This document shows, one piece after another, positions 47,493 to 57,119 of a DNA stretch of 64,000 nucleotides (position 1 is the stretch's first letter; the number at the start of each line of letters is the position of its first letter). Source of the DNA: Mesorhizobium sp. Its GTDB lineage: Bacteria; Pseudomonadota; Alphaproteobacteria; Rhizobiales; Rhizobiaceae. A program made the position numbers and the translations under genes. The notes beneath the pieces are model-generated. The model ran no database searches and was not told the origin of the DNA. It saw nothing but the letters and a program-made list of their open reading frames with translations. The stretch is taken from assembly GCF_017306545.1 (NCBI RefSeq), contig NZ_JAFKID010000011.1, forward strand, positions 1 to 64,000, read 5' to 3'.

Positions 47493-48071
47493 ATCAGCAC
47501 CCGACGCGCTTTCTGCACGCTTTCCAGGCAGGCACGATTGCCCGCAAACCCAGTCCCCATAGGGGCTGGCGGCTCCATACAGGAAGCCCACTTCCTATTC
47601 TAGCCCGGATTTCGGCGCCGCGCGCGTCGATTCTCCGATTTAGGCGGGATGCGGCCGGTTCGATATCCGCACCGGCCCTTGCAGCAAAAATCTCCGCACC
47701 GACGATGCCGCCGATGGCGGTGGCAGCGATCCGTCGCAGACCCGATTCATCACTTCACAAGGCACTTCCGGCGGCCTTGGACCGAGCGTCACGCTCCCTT
47801 TCCTCGATGAATTTTTCCGCCGCGACTTTCCGCTGCGTAAGTTCTTCCGAAGCGGCCGTCTAGTCTCAACATATTGAAAAGAAAAGACGAATTCATTCTG
47901 CGATAAAATCGCAACAGCGCCCGTCTGTTGCTTTGTCGCCACGTTTGCGCCGTCAATCCGCCATGGCGGGAGAAAATTAATGGAAAATGATCAATTGGTG
48001 TTACCCTTCGTAACAAAACTAAAAAAGGTTTGGGCGGGATAGTGATTCGAAGCGGCAAGCCGCGGCCCTCA
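47493..48071. other. 579-bp intergenic region between aroG and the BacA-like transporter
   Basis: The aroG-proximal part carries minus-strand hairpins (AGGAAG/CTTCCT; CCAG-CCCC/GGGG-CTGG). The middle (47640-47860) shows no convincing gene. The last 150 bp is AT-rich, with a TGCGAT/ATCGCA hairpin at 47899-47913 and a palindrome TGTTAC-N5-GTAACA at 47999-48015, which falls between TTGGTG (47995-48000) and a possible -10 and may be an operator for the transporter gene. Confidence 0.55.
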
Positions 48072-50054
48072 ATGTCGGAACAGAAAGGTGACGCCGCAAC
48101 GTCGGCGCCCTCCCGGACGACGGCCTCGACCCCGGTTTCCTCGATGCGCAATTTCTGGGGCCTGATGCGCGCCTACTGGTTCTCCGACCACTGGAAGGAG
48201 GCCTGGACGCTGACGGTGGTGATCGCCCTGCTGACCGCGCTGTCCTCCAAGGCAGGCGTCTGGTTCGCGGAAGCCTCGGGCGAGTTGGTCAATTCCATCG
48301 CCTTCTTCCACGACGCCGCCAACATCAACCCGCTCGCCGCGCTGCTGACCAACGCCGCCGTCCTCGTCGCGCTGGTGGTCGTCAAGGACGCCGGCATCAC
48401 CGGCAGCCGCATGTATGTCTCGGCGACGCTGCACCGGCGCTGGCGCGCCTGGCTGGACAGCCGCTTCAACGAGGCGCTGCTGGATGCCAACCACAGCCAC
48501 TTCCACGCCCAGAACGGGTCGGACAAGCCCGCTCCCGACAACATCGACCAGCGCGTGCAGGAATCCATCAAGGACATGACCGGCGGCGCCATCGGACTCG
48601 CCATGGGCGTGATGGCCGTGACGACCTCACTGTTCTTCGTCGGCCAGAAACTCCTCTCCTCCTCGACCGAGGTGGCCGGGCTGGAGTTCCTCGGCAGCTA
48701 CGGCAGCGCCGTTCTCGCCTTCGTCGCGGTCGCCGTCTACGTGCCGCTCAACACCTGGATCGCGATCAGGCTCGGCGGCATGCTGGAGCGGCTGTCGGCG
48801 CGCATGCAGCGGGCCGAGGGCAGCTACCGCAGCGAGTTGACGACGCTGCTGCGCCGCTCCTTCCACGTCGCTGCCTCGCAGGGCGAAGACGTGCAGAAGG
48901 CCATGCACCGGCGGCTCTATGTCGACATAGACAGCACCTGGGGCCGCTACAACGTCGTCAACACCGGCTATGCGGCGTTCGAACTGGTCTACAATTTCAT
49001 CGGCGCCCGCGTCGTCGCCTATGGTCCGGGCCTGATTCCCTTCGTCCACAGCAAGCTGGACCTCAAGGGCTACATAACCGGCGCCGAACTGGTCAATTCA
49101 CTGATCAGCCAGTGCTCGTGGTTCATCCATGTCATGCCCGCCATCGCCACGCTGCGCGCCAATTCCAAGCGCGTCGTCGAGGTGGCGATCGCCATCGAGA
49201 ACGTGCAAAAGCCGGCCGAATTCTACCGCCAGACCGGCCGCTCGGACTTCCGCCGCACCGGCCAGAATCCGGTCTTCGGCCTGACCATCCAGAACCTGGA
49301 ACTGATGCACCAGGGACACGAATCCATGCCGTTCCTGAGCATCGAGCAGTTGCGCTTCCGCCGTGGCGAGTGGACGTTCCTGCGTGGTGAATCCGGCTGC
49401 GGCAAGACCTCGCTCATCAAGGCGATCAACGGGCTGTGGCCCTACGGGCGCGGCACCATCGTGCTGCCGGAGGGCGTCAAGAGCTTCTACGCCGCGCAGG
49501 ACGTGCGCCTGCCGCAAGTGTCGCTGAAGGAACTGGTCTGCCTGCCCGACAAGCCGCAGGACCATGCCGATACGCGCGTCGCCGCGATGCTGCACAAGGC
49601 CGGGCTCGGCGACTTCATCGAGCATCTCGGCGACCTCAGCCGCGAGGGCAAGGGCTGGGACCAGGAGCTGTCCGGCGGGCAAAAGCAGAAATTGATCGTG
49701 GCGCGCATCCTTTTGCAGCAGCCCGGCCTGCTATTCCTCGACGAAGCGACCGCGGCACTCGATCCCGAAGGCAAGATCGCCTTCCACCAGGCGATCAAGG
49801 ACAACTGCCCCAACGCCACCGTCATCAGCATCATGCACGAAGCGACACCGCCGCGCTCGGCCAGCGGCGAGGAGTTTTACGATTCCGTCGTCACCATCGC
49901 CGACGGCACCGTCAGCAAGAAGCCGCTCCAGTCGCCGCTGCCGGCCGAAATCACCGAGATTCTCAACCGGCCTCCGATGCGCCAGCCGGCCCGCTCGCCG
50001 GCGATGGAAGAAGGCTGGCGGCGCATCACCCGCCTGCGGCTGAAGCAGAAGTAG
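48072..50054 (+). CDS. SbmA/BacA-like ABC transporter with fused ATPase (BclA type)
   Basis: The 660-residue product joins an SbmA/BacA-type membrane domain (about residues 30-360; RMYVSATLHRRWRAWLDSRFNEALL is the characteristic stretch, cited here as YVSATLHRRWRAWLDSRF) to an ABC ATPase: Walker A RGESGCGKTS (about 439), signature LSGGQKQKL (about 532), Walker B LLFLDEATAALD. This is the BclA/YddA arrangement. In rhizobia such transporters take up peptides or very-long-chain lipids and are needed in symbiosis with NCR-peptide-making legumes. The start is the ATG at 48072. Confidence 0.9.
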   Translation: MSEQKGDAATSAPSRTTASTPVSSMRNFWGLMRAYWFSDHWKEAWTLTVVIALLTALSSKAGVWFAEASGELVNSIAFFHDAANINPLAALLTNAAVLVALVVVKDAGITGSRMYVSATLHRRWRAWLDSRFNEALLDANHSHFHAQNGSDKPAPDNIDQRVQESIKDMTGGAIGLAMGVMAVTTSLFFVGQKLLSSSTEVAGLEFLGSYGSAVLAFVAVAVYVPLNTWIAIRLGGMLERLSARMQRAEGSYRSELTTLLRRSFHVAASQGEDVQKAMHRRLYVDIDSTWGRYNVVNTGYAAFELVYNFIGARVVAYGPGLIPFVHSKLDLKGYITGAELVNSLISQCSWFIHVMPAIATLRANSKRVVEVAIAIENVQKPAEFYRQTGRSDFRRTGQNPVFGLTIQNLELMHQGHESMPFLSIEQLRFRRGEWTFLRGESGCGKTSLIKAINGLWPYGRGTIVLPEGVKSFYAAQDVRLPQVSLKELVCLPDKPQDHADTRVAAMLHKAGLGDFIEHLGDLSREGKGWDQELSGGQKQKLIVARILLQQPGLLFLDEATAALDPEGKIAFHQAIKDNCPNATVISIMHEATPPRSASGEEFYDSVVTIADGTVSKKPLQSPLPAEITEILNRPPMRQPARSPAMEEGWRRITRLRLKQK

Positions 50055-50205
50055 GGACCTGCCCGAGACCGTCCGAGAATCCGCTGCGGTGAGGCAATTG
50101 GCGTGGATTTCGAGAACCGGAGCGGAGCGTACGTTTGAGCACGTGAGCACCGGAAGCGCAGAAAGCTGCGCCAGATGTCCACCGCAGAGAATCATCGCCA
50201 GTCTC

Positions 50206-50643
50206 TCAGCCGTCCCGCCGCGACAGGACCCGGGTCAGCATCGGCTCGAAGCGCGACAGTTCGTCGAGATGAACGGCCGATAGCTCGGCCAGCAGCGCTT
50301 CGGCCCGCTGGGTCAGGATCAGGATGACCTTGCGCTGGTCGTCGGCGCTGTGCCGGCGCTCCACCAGTCCCGCTTCGCCCAGCCGGTCCACCAGTTCGAC
50401 CGCGCTGTGATGGCGGATGCGCAGCCGCTCGGCGAGGTCGCCCACCGTCACCAGCCCTCCGTCGGGAAACCCCTTGATGGCCAGAAGCGCCTGATGCTGG
50501 CGCGGTTGCAGGCCGACCGCCTTGGCGGCGTTCTGGCTGAACTCGAGGAAACGGCGGATGAGATAGCGGAACTGCGAAAGGGCCCGGTAGTCGGCCTGCG
50601 TGATTTCAGTGCCCTTGCGCCGCTGCGGTTCCTCGCTGCCCAT
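50206..50643 (-). CDS. MarR family transcriptional regulator
   Basis: The 145-residue product has a winged helix: the recognition segment LVTVGDLAERLRIRHHSAVELVDRLGEAGLVERR, abbreviated here to VGDLAERLRIRHHSAVELVD, followed by DDQRKVILILT (wing). The start is the ATG at 50641-50643 with GGGGTGA upstream. It is convergent with the BacA-like gene and diverges from the ClC gene, which it may regulate along with itself. The ligand is unknown. Confidence 0.9.
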   Translation of the reverse strand: MGSEEPQRRKGTEITQADYRALSQFRYLIRRFLEFSQNAAKAVGLQPRQHQALLAIKGFPDGGLVTVGDLAERLRIRHHSAVELVDRLGEAGLVERRHSADDQRKVILILTQRAEALLAELSAVHLDELSRFEPMLTRVLSRRDG

Positions 50644-50769
50644 TTTCACCCCATTCGAATACGGCTTGAATTTATATCGTGTTCCGATAGATAGCGGGCA
50701 CCGTCAATTCCGCAGATCGACAGCCGGCAGCATAGCCGCCGATCCCGTATTCTTGAAAGACCCCTTGCC

Positions 50770-52554
50770 ATGAAGTCCAGCACCTCGGACCCGCACGCGA
50801 TGAGCGACTTCACCACCGACGCGCGCATGCTGCTTATCGCCGCCATCGCCGCAGTGGTGGCGACGGTGTCGGTCGGCGCCGGCGTGCTGCTCATGGACCT
50901 GATAAAACTCGCGACCAACCTGTCCTATTTCGGCAAGGCGACGCTGGCGGACCTCAAATTGCAGGATACGCCGCTCGGCGTCTTTGCCGTGCTGGTGCCG
51001 GTCGCCGGCGCACTGGCGATCGGCCTGATGGCGCGCTACGGCTCGGAGAAGATACGCGGTCACGGCATCCCCGAGGCATTGGAAGCGATCCTGCTTGGCC
51101 GCTCGCGGCTCTCCTTCAAGGTGGCGATCCTGAAACCGCTGTCGTCGGCGATCTCCATCGGCACCGGCGGCCCGTTCGGCGCCGAAGGGCCGATCATCAT
51201 GACCGGCGGCGCCATCGGCTCGCTGATCGCGCAGGCGCTGCCCGTCTCCGACGCCGAGCGCAAGACGCTGCTGGTCGCGGGCGCGGCGGCCGGCATGACC
51301 ACCGTGTTCGGCACGCCGATCGCCGCCATCATGCTGGCAGTCGAACTGCTCCTGTTCGAATGGACGCCGCGCAGCTTCGTGCCGGTGGCTGCGGCCGCCA
51401 TCCTGGCCGACGTCGAGCGTTCCATGCTGCACCTGCCGTCGCCGCTCTTCGCCAGCCATGCCGAGATGGCGATCTCGCTCACCGGGCTGGCCGCGTGGAT
51501 GGCGATGGGCCTGTGCGGAGGGCTGTTGTCCGGCCTGCTCACGCAGATCGTCTATCGCTGCGAGGACGCCTTCCTGAAGCTGCCGATCCATTGGATGTGG
51601 TGGCCCGCCATCGGCGGCCTGATCGTCGGCCTCGGCGGCCTGATCGAGCCGAACGCGCTCGGCGTCGGCTATTCCAACATCGCCGAGATGCTGGAGGGCC
51701 ACACCATGATGCAGGCGGCGCTGCTTTTGCTCGTGGTCAAGGCGATCATATGGGCGGTGGCGCTGGGGTCCGGCACCTCCGGCGGCGTGCTCGCGCCGTT
51801 GCTCATCATCGGCGGCGCCATGGGCACGGTGCTGGCGGGCGTCATGCCGAAGGCCGATCCCGGCTTCTGGGCGCTGCTGGCGATGACGGCCACCATGGGC
51901 GGCACCATGCGCGCACCGCTGACGGCGACCTTCTTCGCCGTCGAACTGACCGGCAACACCGAGGCGCTGGTGCCGTTGATCGCCGCCTGCGCCACCGCGC
52001 ACGCGGCCACCGTGCTGATGATGAAGCGCTCCATCCTGACGGAGAAGATCGCCCGGCGCGGCCTGCATCTGGTGCGCGAATACCGGGTCGATCCGTTCGC
52101 GCTCACCAGGGTCAGCGAAGTGATGACGACGACCGTGGAAACCGTGCCCTCGACCATGACGCTGCATGAGGCGGCGGCCTTCCTCACCGCTCCCGAAACC
52201 CGCCATCCGACCTTCCCCGTCGTCGATGCCGAGCGCCGCGTGCTCGGCCTCATCGATCCGCCCGCCATCCTGCGCTGGCGGCGCGCCGGCCGGCACCGTT
52301 CGTCCACGCTGGCGGAACTGCTGTCGGGGGTGAAGATCACCCTCGCCCATCCGGACGAATATCTCGAAAGCCTGGCCGAAAAGCTACAGACGGCGAATGT
52401 CTCGCACCTGCCCGTCGTGTCGCGCGACGACAACGTGCTGGTCGGCTATATCGGCTGGAAGGACCTGATGCGGGTGCGCACCAAGGCCCGCGCCGAGGAG
52501 CGCGAGCGCGCCCGCTTCATCCTGCTGCCGGGCCGCAGGGCCGCCGACGGCTGA
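50770..52554 (+). CDS. ClC-family chloride channel/transporter with CBS domains
   Basis: The 594-residue product has about 12 ClC helices with the selectivity motifs GHGIPEAL, GTGGPFGAEGP (GxEGP-type) and GSGTSGGVLAP. A C-terminal pair of CBS domains (about 440-570) may sense nucleotides. The gating Glu is in GAEGP, so it could act as a channel or as a proton-coupled exchanger; sequence alone does not settle it. The gene is divergent from the MarR gene. Confidence 0.92.
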   Translation: MKSSTSDPHAMSDFTTDARMLLIAAIAAVVATVSVGAGVLLMDLIKLATNLSYFGKATLADLKLQDTPLGVFAVLVPVAGALAIGLMARYGSEKIRGHGIPEALEAILLGRSRLSFKVAILKPLSSAISIGTGGPFGAEGPIIMTGGAIGSLIAQALPVSDAERKTLLVAGAAAGMTTVFGTPIAAIMLAVELLLFEWTPRSFVPVAAAAILADVERSMLHLPSPLFASHAEMAISLTGLAAWMAMGLCGGLLSGLLTQIVYRCEDAFLKLPIHWMWWPAIGGLIVGLGGLIEPNALGVGYSNIAEMLEGHTMMQAALLLLVVKAIIWAVALGSGTSGGVLAPLLIIGGAMGTVLAGVMPKADPGFWALLAMTATMGGTMRAPLTATFFAVELTGNTEALVPLIAACATAHAATVLMMKRSILTEKIARRGLHLVREYRVDPFALTRVSEVMTTTVETVPSTMTLHEAAAFLTAPETRHPTFPVVDAERRVLGLIDPPAILRWRRAGRHRSSTLAELLSGVKITLAHPDEYLESLAEKLQTANVSHLPVVSRDDNVLVGYIGWKDLMRVRTKARAEERERARFILLPGRRAADG

Positions 52555-52624
52555 ACACCGGCCATTTCCCGATCACACTCCCGCGAGGCCGGCTGGCGGG
52601 CCGGTCTCGGCGCGGCGATTCCGG

Positions 52625-52652
52625 TTGACTTGCAGGCACTTGTTCCTATGTT
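52625..52652 (+). promoter_or_regulatory. sigma70-type promoter for mgtE
   Basis: TTGACT (52625-52630) and TATGTT (52647-52652) are 16 bp apart. Transcription would start near 52658 and give a leader of about 138 nt before mgtE. Confidence 0.6.
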
Positions 52653-52706
52653 GCGCTCGCTCGCCGGACGTTTGTCCCGAACCGCGAGCAGAAAGGTCCC
52701 CGCGCC

Positions 52707-52751
52707 ATGCCTGGCGACAGTAGCAGCCGAACGCAATCGCCGCCCGCCTGA
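52707..52751 (+). CDS. candidate 14-residue leader peptide of mgtE
   Basis: An ORF of 14 codons (MPGDSSSRTQSPPA, stop TGA) lies in the predicted mgtE leader, preceded by AAAGGT. Its last codons (CCG CCC GCC) contain GCCGCCCG (52739-52746), which is the exact complement of CGGGCGGC (52776-52783) directly before the mgtE Shine-Dalgarno AAGGAG (52784-52789). A ribosome at the Pro-Pro-Ala codons would block this 8-bp helix. Proline-rich leader peptides control Mg2+ transporter genes in enterobacteria (mgtL); the parallel is inferred. Confidence 0.45.
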   Translation: MPGDSSSRTQSPPA

Positions 52752-52795
52752 CGTGACCTGACCGGCTCACGCCACCGGGCGGCAAGGAGTGAGCC

Positions 52796-54160
52796 ATGAA
52801 CGAACTTTCGCCCGTCGCGGGCGGCGATGCACTCGCCTTCGCCCGCATCCTCGCCAACGATCACGTCGCCGATATCGTCGAGGCCCTGAACGGGGAACCG
52901 CACGACGTCGCCGCCGCGTTGCTGTCCGAAGTGCCGTTCGAGCGGCTGGTCGAGATATTCGACCAACCCGACCTCGAGGCCGCGCCCGAACTCGCCGCGA
53001 TGCTGCCGCGCCTGCGTGCCGGCAAGCTGCTTTCCGCCATGTCCGTGGACCGCGCCGCCGACGTGCTGCGTGAACTGGACGAGCCGGCGCGCTCGGAACT
53101 CCTGGGCACGCAGGCGCCGGCGCTCAAGGCCACGCTGCTCTCCATCCTCGGCTATCCGGAGCATAGCGCCGCCTCCATCATGACGACGGAATATGTCAGC
53201 GTCCCGCCCGACTGGACGGCCGGCCGCACGCTCGACTACATCCGCAAGGTCGAGCGTACCCGCGAGACGATCTACGCCATCTACATCGTCGATCCGAAGA
53301 CGCAGGAACTGCTGCGCTCCGTCAGCTTGCGCCGGCTGATCGCCGGGGACCCCGACGACCGCATCATCGACGTCGCGCTCGACCGCGCGCCGGTCAGCGC
53401 CACTCCGCTCACCGACCGCGAGGACGTCGCGCGCCAGATGTCGAAATACGACCTGCTGGCGATCCCCGTCGTCGACAACGGCCGCATGCTCGGCATCGTC
53501 ACCGTCGACGACATCATGGACGCCATGATCGAGGAAACGACCGAGGACGTGCACCGCTTCGGCGGCGTCGAGGCGCTGGACGAGCCCTATATGCGCGCCT
53601 CCTTCCTGACCATGATCCGCAAGCGCGCCGGCTGGCTGTGCGTGCTATTCCTGTCCGAAATGCTGACCGCCAACGCCATGCAGGGCTACGCCGACGAGTT
53701 GCAGAAGGCGATCGTGCTGACGCTGTTCATTCCGCTCATCATGAGCTCGGGCGGCAACTCCGGCTCGCAGGCGACCTCGCTGGTGCTGCGCGCGCTGGCG
53801 CTGGGTGAAATCGGCCTCAAGGACTGGTGGCGGGTGGCGCTGCGCGAACTGCCGGCCGGCATCGTGCTCGGCGCCATTCTCGGCGCCGTCGGCATCACGC
53901 GCATCACGCTGTGGCAGAAAATCGGCCTGTTCGACTACGGCGAGCACTGGATGCTTGTCGCCGCCACGGTGGGGTTGGCGCTGGTCGGCATCGTCACCTT
54001 CGGCTCGCTCGCCGGCTCGATGCTGCCCTTCGCGCTGAAGCGGATCGGCTTCGACCCGGCCAGCGCCTCGGCCCCCTTCGTCGCCACGCTGGTCGATGTC
54101 ACCGGATTGGTGATCTATTTCTCGGTAGCCTTGGTCGTGCTGCACGGCACGCTGCTCTGA
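52796..54160 (+). CDS. mgtE: magnesium transporter MgtE
   Basis: The 454-residue product has the MgtE layout: an acidic superhelical N domain (about 1-130), two CBS domains (about 135-260, ending LGIVTVDDIMDAMIEETTEDVHR, cited as LGIVTVDDIMD), a connecting helix and five membrane helices with the pore signature MSSGGNSGSQATSLV. N and CBS domains close the channel at high cytosolic Mg2+. The start has AAGGAG seven bases upstream. Convergent with gor, with a 24-bp gap. Confidence 0.95.
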   Translation: MNELSPVAGGDALAFARILANDHVADIVEALNGEPHDVAAALLSEVPFERLVEIFDQPDLEAAPELAAMLPRLRAGKLLSAMSVDRAADVLRELDEPARSELLGTQAPALKATLLSILGYPEHSAASIMTTEYVSVPPDWTAGRTLDYIRKVERTRETIYAIYIVDPKTQELLRSVSLRRLIAGDPDDRIIDVALDRAPVSATPLTDREDVARQMSKYDLLAIPVVDNGRMLGIVTVDDIMDAMIEETTEDVHRFGGVEALDEPYMRASFLTMIRKRAGWLCVLFLSEMLTANAMQGYADELQKAIVLTLFIPLIMSSGGNSGSQATSLVLRALALGEIGLKDWWRVALRELPAGIVLGAILGAVGITRITLWQKIGLFDYGEHWMLVAATVGLALVGIVTFGSLAGSMLPFALKRIGFDPASASAPFVATLVDVTGLVIYFSVALVVLHGTLL

Positions 54161-54184
54161 GCGGCGGCCGACCGGCGGCGCGCG

Positions 54185-55576
54185 TCAATCGATGCGCGCG
54201 CCGTCCTTCACCCGGTAGGTCGGCCTGTACATGGTGACAAGTTCCTCCGCCGCCGTGGGGTGCACGGCCATGGTGCGGTCGAAGTCGTCCTTGGTGAGCC
54301 CGGCCTTGATCGGGATGCCGAGCAGTTGCGCCATCTCGCCGGCGTCCGGGCCGAGGATATGTGCGCCGAGCACCTTGCGGCTCTTGCCGTCCACCACCAG
54401 CTTCATCAGCATCTTTTCCTGCCGGCCGGACAGGGTATGGCGCATCGGCCGGAACGTGGCGCGATAGATTTCCAGCTCGGCGAACCGCTTGGCCGCCTCG
54501 TCCTCCGACAGACCGACCGTGCCGATCTCCGGCTGCGAGAAAACGGCGGTTGCGATGGTGTCGTGGTCGGGTTTCGTGGGATTGTTCTTGAAGGCGGTTT
54601 CGATGAAACACATCGCCTCATGGATCGCCACCGGCGTCAGTTGCACACGGTCGGTGACATCGCCGACAGCCCAGATGTTATCCGCGCTGGTGCGCGAATA
54701 GGCATCGACGACGACGGCGCCCTTTTTGTCGAGTTCGACGCCGGCTTTGTCCAGGCCAAGCGATTCGGTGTTCGGAACGCGGCCGATGGCCAGCATCATC
54801 TGGTCCACGGTCAGCACTTCGCCGCCCGTCACCGTCACGTCGAGACGGCCGTCGCCACGCTTGGCGACCTTTTCCGATAGCGAACGGGTGAGGATGCGGA
54901 TGCCCTTCTTCTCCATCGTCTCGTGCAGCGTCGCGCGCAGGTCCATGTCGAAACGGCTGAGAATTTCCACGCCGCGATAGATCAGCGTGGTTTCGACACC
55001 GAGCCCATGAAAGATGTTGGCGAATTCGACGGCGATATAGCCGCCGCCCTCGATGGCGATCGCTTTCGGCAGTTCATCGAGGTGAAACGCCTCGTTGGAA
55101 AAGATGCAGAATTCATTGCCCGGCAGCGCGGGATGGCCGGCCGGACGGCCACCGGTGGCGATCAGGATCTGGTCGGCGGTGACGGTGCGGTCCAAGCCTT
55201 CGAGCCGCACCGTATGGCGGTCGAGCAGCGTTGCGCGCGTGTGGAACGTCTCGCCGCCGGCGCCTTCGACGTTCTTCTTGTAGATCGCTTCCAGTCGGGC
55301 GATCTCCTTGTCCTTGTTGGCGATCAGCGTCTTCCAGTCGAAGCTGGCCTTGGGCACCGTCCAGCCGTAGCCGGCGGCGTCCTCGAAATGCTCGGGAAAC
55401 TGCGAGGCGTAGACGAACAGCTTCTTCGGCACGCAGCCGCGGATGACGCAGGTGCCGCCGAAGCGATATTCCTCGGCAATGCCGACGCGCTTGCCGAGGG
55501 CCGCGGCGACGCGTGCCGCGCGCACCCCGCCCGAGCCGCCGCCGATAACGAAAAGGTCGTAGTCGTAGGCGGCCAT
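54185..55576 (-). CDS. gor: glutathione-disulfide reductase
   Basis: The 463-residue product has an FAD site (VIGGGSGGVRAAR), the redox disulphide Cys43/Cys48 in GGTCVIRGCVPKK, the NADP-domain GGGYIAVEFA and the catalytic His439 in VHPTAAEE. Length and motifs fit Gor rather than lipoamide dehydrogenase or trypanothione reductase. It keeps glutathione reduced in the cytoplasm. It lies downstream of rpiA and a DUF2059 gene on the minus strand, separated by a terminator. Confidence 0.95.
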   Translation of the reverse strand: MAAYDYDLFVIGGGSGGVRAARVAAALGKRVGIAEEYRFGGTCVIRGCVPKKLFVYASQFPEHFEDAAGYGWTVPKASFDWKTLIANKDKEIARLEAIYKKNVEGAGGETFHTRATLLDRHTVRLEGLDRTVTADQILIATGGRPAGHPALPGNEFCIFSNEAFHLDELPKAIAIEGGGYIAVEFANIFHGLGVETTLIYRGVEILSRFDMDLRATLHETMEKKGIRILTRSLSEKVAKRGDGRLDVTVTGGEVLTVDQMMLAIGRVPNTESLGLDKAGVELDKKGAVVVDAYSRTSADNIWAVGDVTDRVQLTPVAIHEAMCFIETAFKNNPTKPDHDTIATAVFSQPEIGTVGLSEDEAAKRFAELEIYRATFRPMRHTLSGRQEKMLMKLVVDGKSRKVLGAHILGPDAGEMAQLLGIPIKAGLTKDDFDRTMAVHPTAAEELVTMYRPTYRVKDGARID

Positions 55577-55630
55577 GGCGGACTCCGGAATCTTTTAAAA
55601 CCGGCTCCACAGGTATGCGCCGCGCGGCCA

Positions 55631-55661
55631 AAAGAAAAGGCCCGGACGATGCCGGGCCTTT
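55631..55661 (-). terminator. intrinsic terminator after the DUF2059 gene
   Basis: On the minus strand AAGGCCCGG pairs with CCGGGCCTT (55652-55660 with 55637-55645, loop of six) and is followed by TTCTTTT. It separates the DUF2059 gene from gor. Confidence 0.8.
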
Positions 55662-55681
55662 GACACAGATACTTCCGGCGC

Positions 55682-56269
55682 TCAGCCGCCGTTGCCGCCG
55701 TCGGCGGGCTTGGCGGCGTCGTCGGCGGGTGCTGCCGCGCCGTCGGCAGGCGCTGCCGGCGCCTTGGTCTTGGCTGCGGCGGCGAGAGCCTCGCCCACCT
55801 GCTGCGCGAGATCGCGCGCCACGCCGTTCTGCCAGATATCGGCCGCCTTGACGAGATCGCGCGTGACCAGCGGGCCCTTGTCGAGCAGCTTCTTGCCGGC
55901 CTCGGAGCCGTAGAAGGTGGCGATCGCGCTCAATTCGTCCTCGGAAAACGCCTTGGCGTAGGCCAGAGCCGCTTCCTTCTCGAGATCGGCCCGGCGGGAA
56001 GCCAACCCCAACGCCTTTTCGGAAACCGTTGTGGAGATCATCTGCTCCATGTCCGGATTCTTCTGGATCAACTGCTCCTGCAAGGCCGCGGCGGCCTGCG
56101 GCAGAATGCTGTCGAACGGGTCCGTGGCGTGGATCGCGGCTACCGCCGCGCGCGCCGCCTTGAGGTGCGATTCGGAGACGTCCTGTGCCAGCGCCGGCAA
56201 GGAAAAGGCGACGATGGCCGACGCCGCCATCGCGGCAGCAAGGCAACGGACGCGCTTGTTCAACAACAT
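55682..56269 (-). CDS. DUF2059 domain exported protein
   Basis: The 195-residue product begins with a signal peptide (VRCLAAAMAASAIVAFSLPA, cleavage after ALA). The mature part is helical with the DUF2059 pattern AYAKAFSEDELSAIATFYGS and an end that turns Ala/Pro-rich with repeats of PADGAAA type. Role unknown; the family is common in alphaproteobacteria, often next to rpiA and gor, as here. The start is the ATG at 56267-56269. It lies 20 bp after rpiA, so the two are probably co-transcribed. Confidence 0.85.
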   Translation of the reverse strand: MLLNKRVRCLAAAMAASAIVAFSLPALAQDVSESHLKAARAAVAAIHATDPFDSILPQAAAALQEQLIQKNPDMEQMISTTVSEKALGLASRRADLEKEAALAYAKAFSEDELSAIATFYGSEAGKKLLDKGPLVTRDLVKAADIWQNGVARDLAQQVGEALAAAAKTKAPAAPADGAAAPADDAAKPADGGNGG

Positions 56270-56289
56270 GATCGACAGGACTCCCTGGT

Positions 56290-56985
56290 TTATCGGGCGT
56301 GGACGGTTCTGACGCCGTCGCTGCCGGCGACGATCGCCGCCGACGCCAGACCGATGAAAAGACCGTGCTCGACCACGCCCGGTATGGCGTGGAGAGCGTT
56401 CGAAAGGGCTCTTGTATCCGGAATGCGGCCAAAAGATGCATCGAGGATAAAATGGCCGCCGTCGGTAACGAAAGGCGCCGCGCCCGTCATGCGCAAGGCA
56501 ATCGGCCCCGAAAGACCGAGATTTCCGGCGGCTGCGGCGATGGCCAGTTCGGTCGCCCTGAGGCCGAACCGGTTGACTTCGACAGGCAGAGGAAAGCGGC
56601 CGAGCGGATCGACCAGCTTGGAGGAATCGGCGATGACGATCATGCGGCGCGAGGCGGCCGCGACGATTTTTTCGCGCAGCAGCGCGCCGCCGCCGCCCTT
56701 GATGAGCGTGAGTTCCGGGTCTATCTCGTCGGCGCCGTCGATGGTGAGGTCGAGTTCCGGCGTTTCCTCCAGCGTCGACAGCGGCACGCCCAGTTCCAGG
56801 CAAAGGGCCGCCGTCCGCTCCGAGGTCGGCACGCCGACGACGCGCAGGCCGGTGGCCACCTTCTCGGCCAGCAGGCGCACGAAGGCCTCGGCGGTCGAGC
56901 CGGTGCCGATGCCGAGGCGCATGCCTTCTTCGACATGAGCGAGCGCTACGCGCGCGGCCTCGACCTTCAGTTCGCTGGCGTTCAT
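56290..56985 (-). CDS. rpiA: ribose-5-phosphate isomerase A
   Basis: The 231-residue product has the RpiA signatures: [28 protein letters not shown] (catalytic Asp), [16 protein letters not shown] (catalytic Glu near residue 104) and NPVEV-type LPVEVNRFG. It interconverts ribose 5-phosphate and ribulose 5-phosphate. First gene of a minus-strand pair with the DUF2059 gene and divergent from gph. Confidence 0.95.
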   Translation of the reverse strand: MNASELKVEAARVALAHVEEGMRLGIGTGSTAEAFVRLLAEKVATGLRVVGVPTSERTAALCLELGVPLSTLEETPELDLTIDGADEIDPELTLIKGGGGALLREKIVAAASRRMIVIADSSKLVDPLGRFPLPVEVNRFGLRATELAIAAAAGNLGLSGPIALRMTGAAPFVTDGGHFILDASFGRIPDTRALSNALHAIPGVVEHGLFIGLASAAIVAGSDGVRTVHAR

Positions 56986-57119
56986 GCAGAGTCTTCCGCT
57001 TTTCCCGCTCGGCTCCTAGCATTTTTGCCGAAGGCGTCAAAGGGCAGGTTCGGGCTTGTCGGCTTGCCTCACCGGCTTTCCGGGTCTATCCGGCAGCGGC
57101 AATCGAAAAAGGACGAGCC

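Noticed and set aside
47493-47591. In-frame extension of aroG rich in aromatic codons, resembling an attenuation leader peptide
   Set aside because: It has no stop codon before aroG and so cannot act as a separate leader; hairpins there lack a U-run.
47640-47942. Minus-strand frame of 100 codons in the aroG/BacA-like gap
   Set aside because: Composition is not protein-like, no ribosome-binding site, no recognisable motif.
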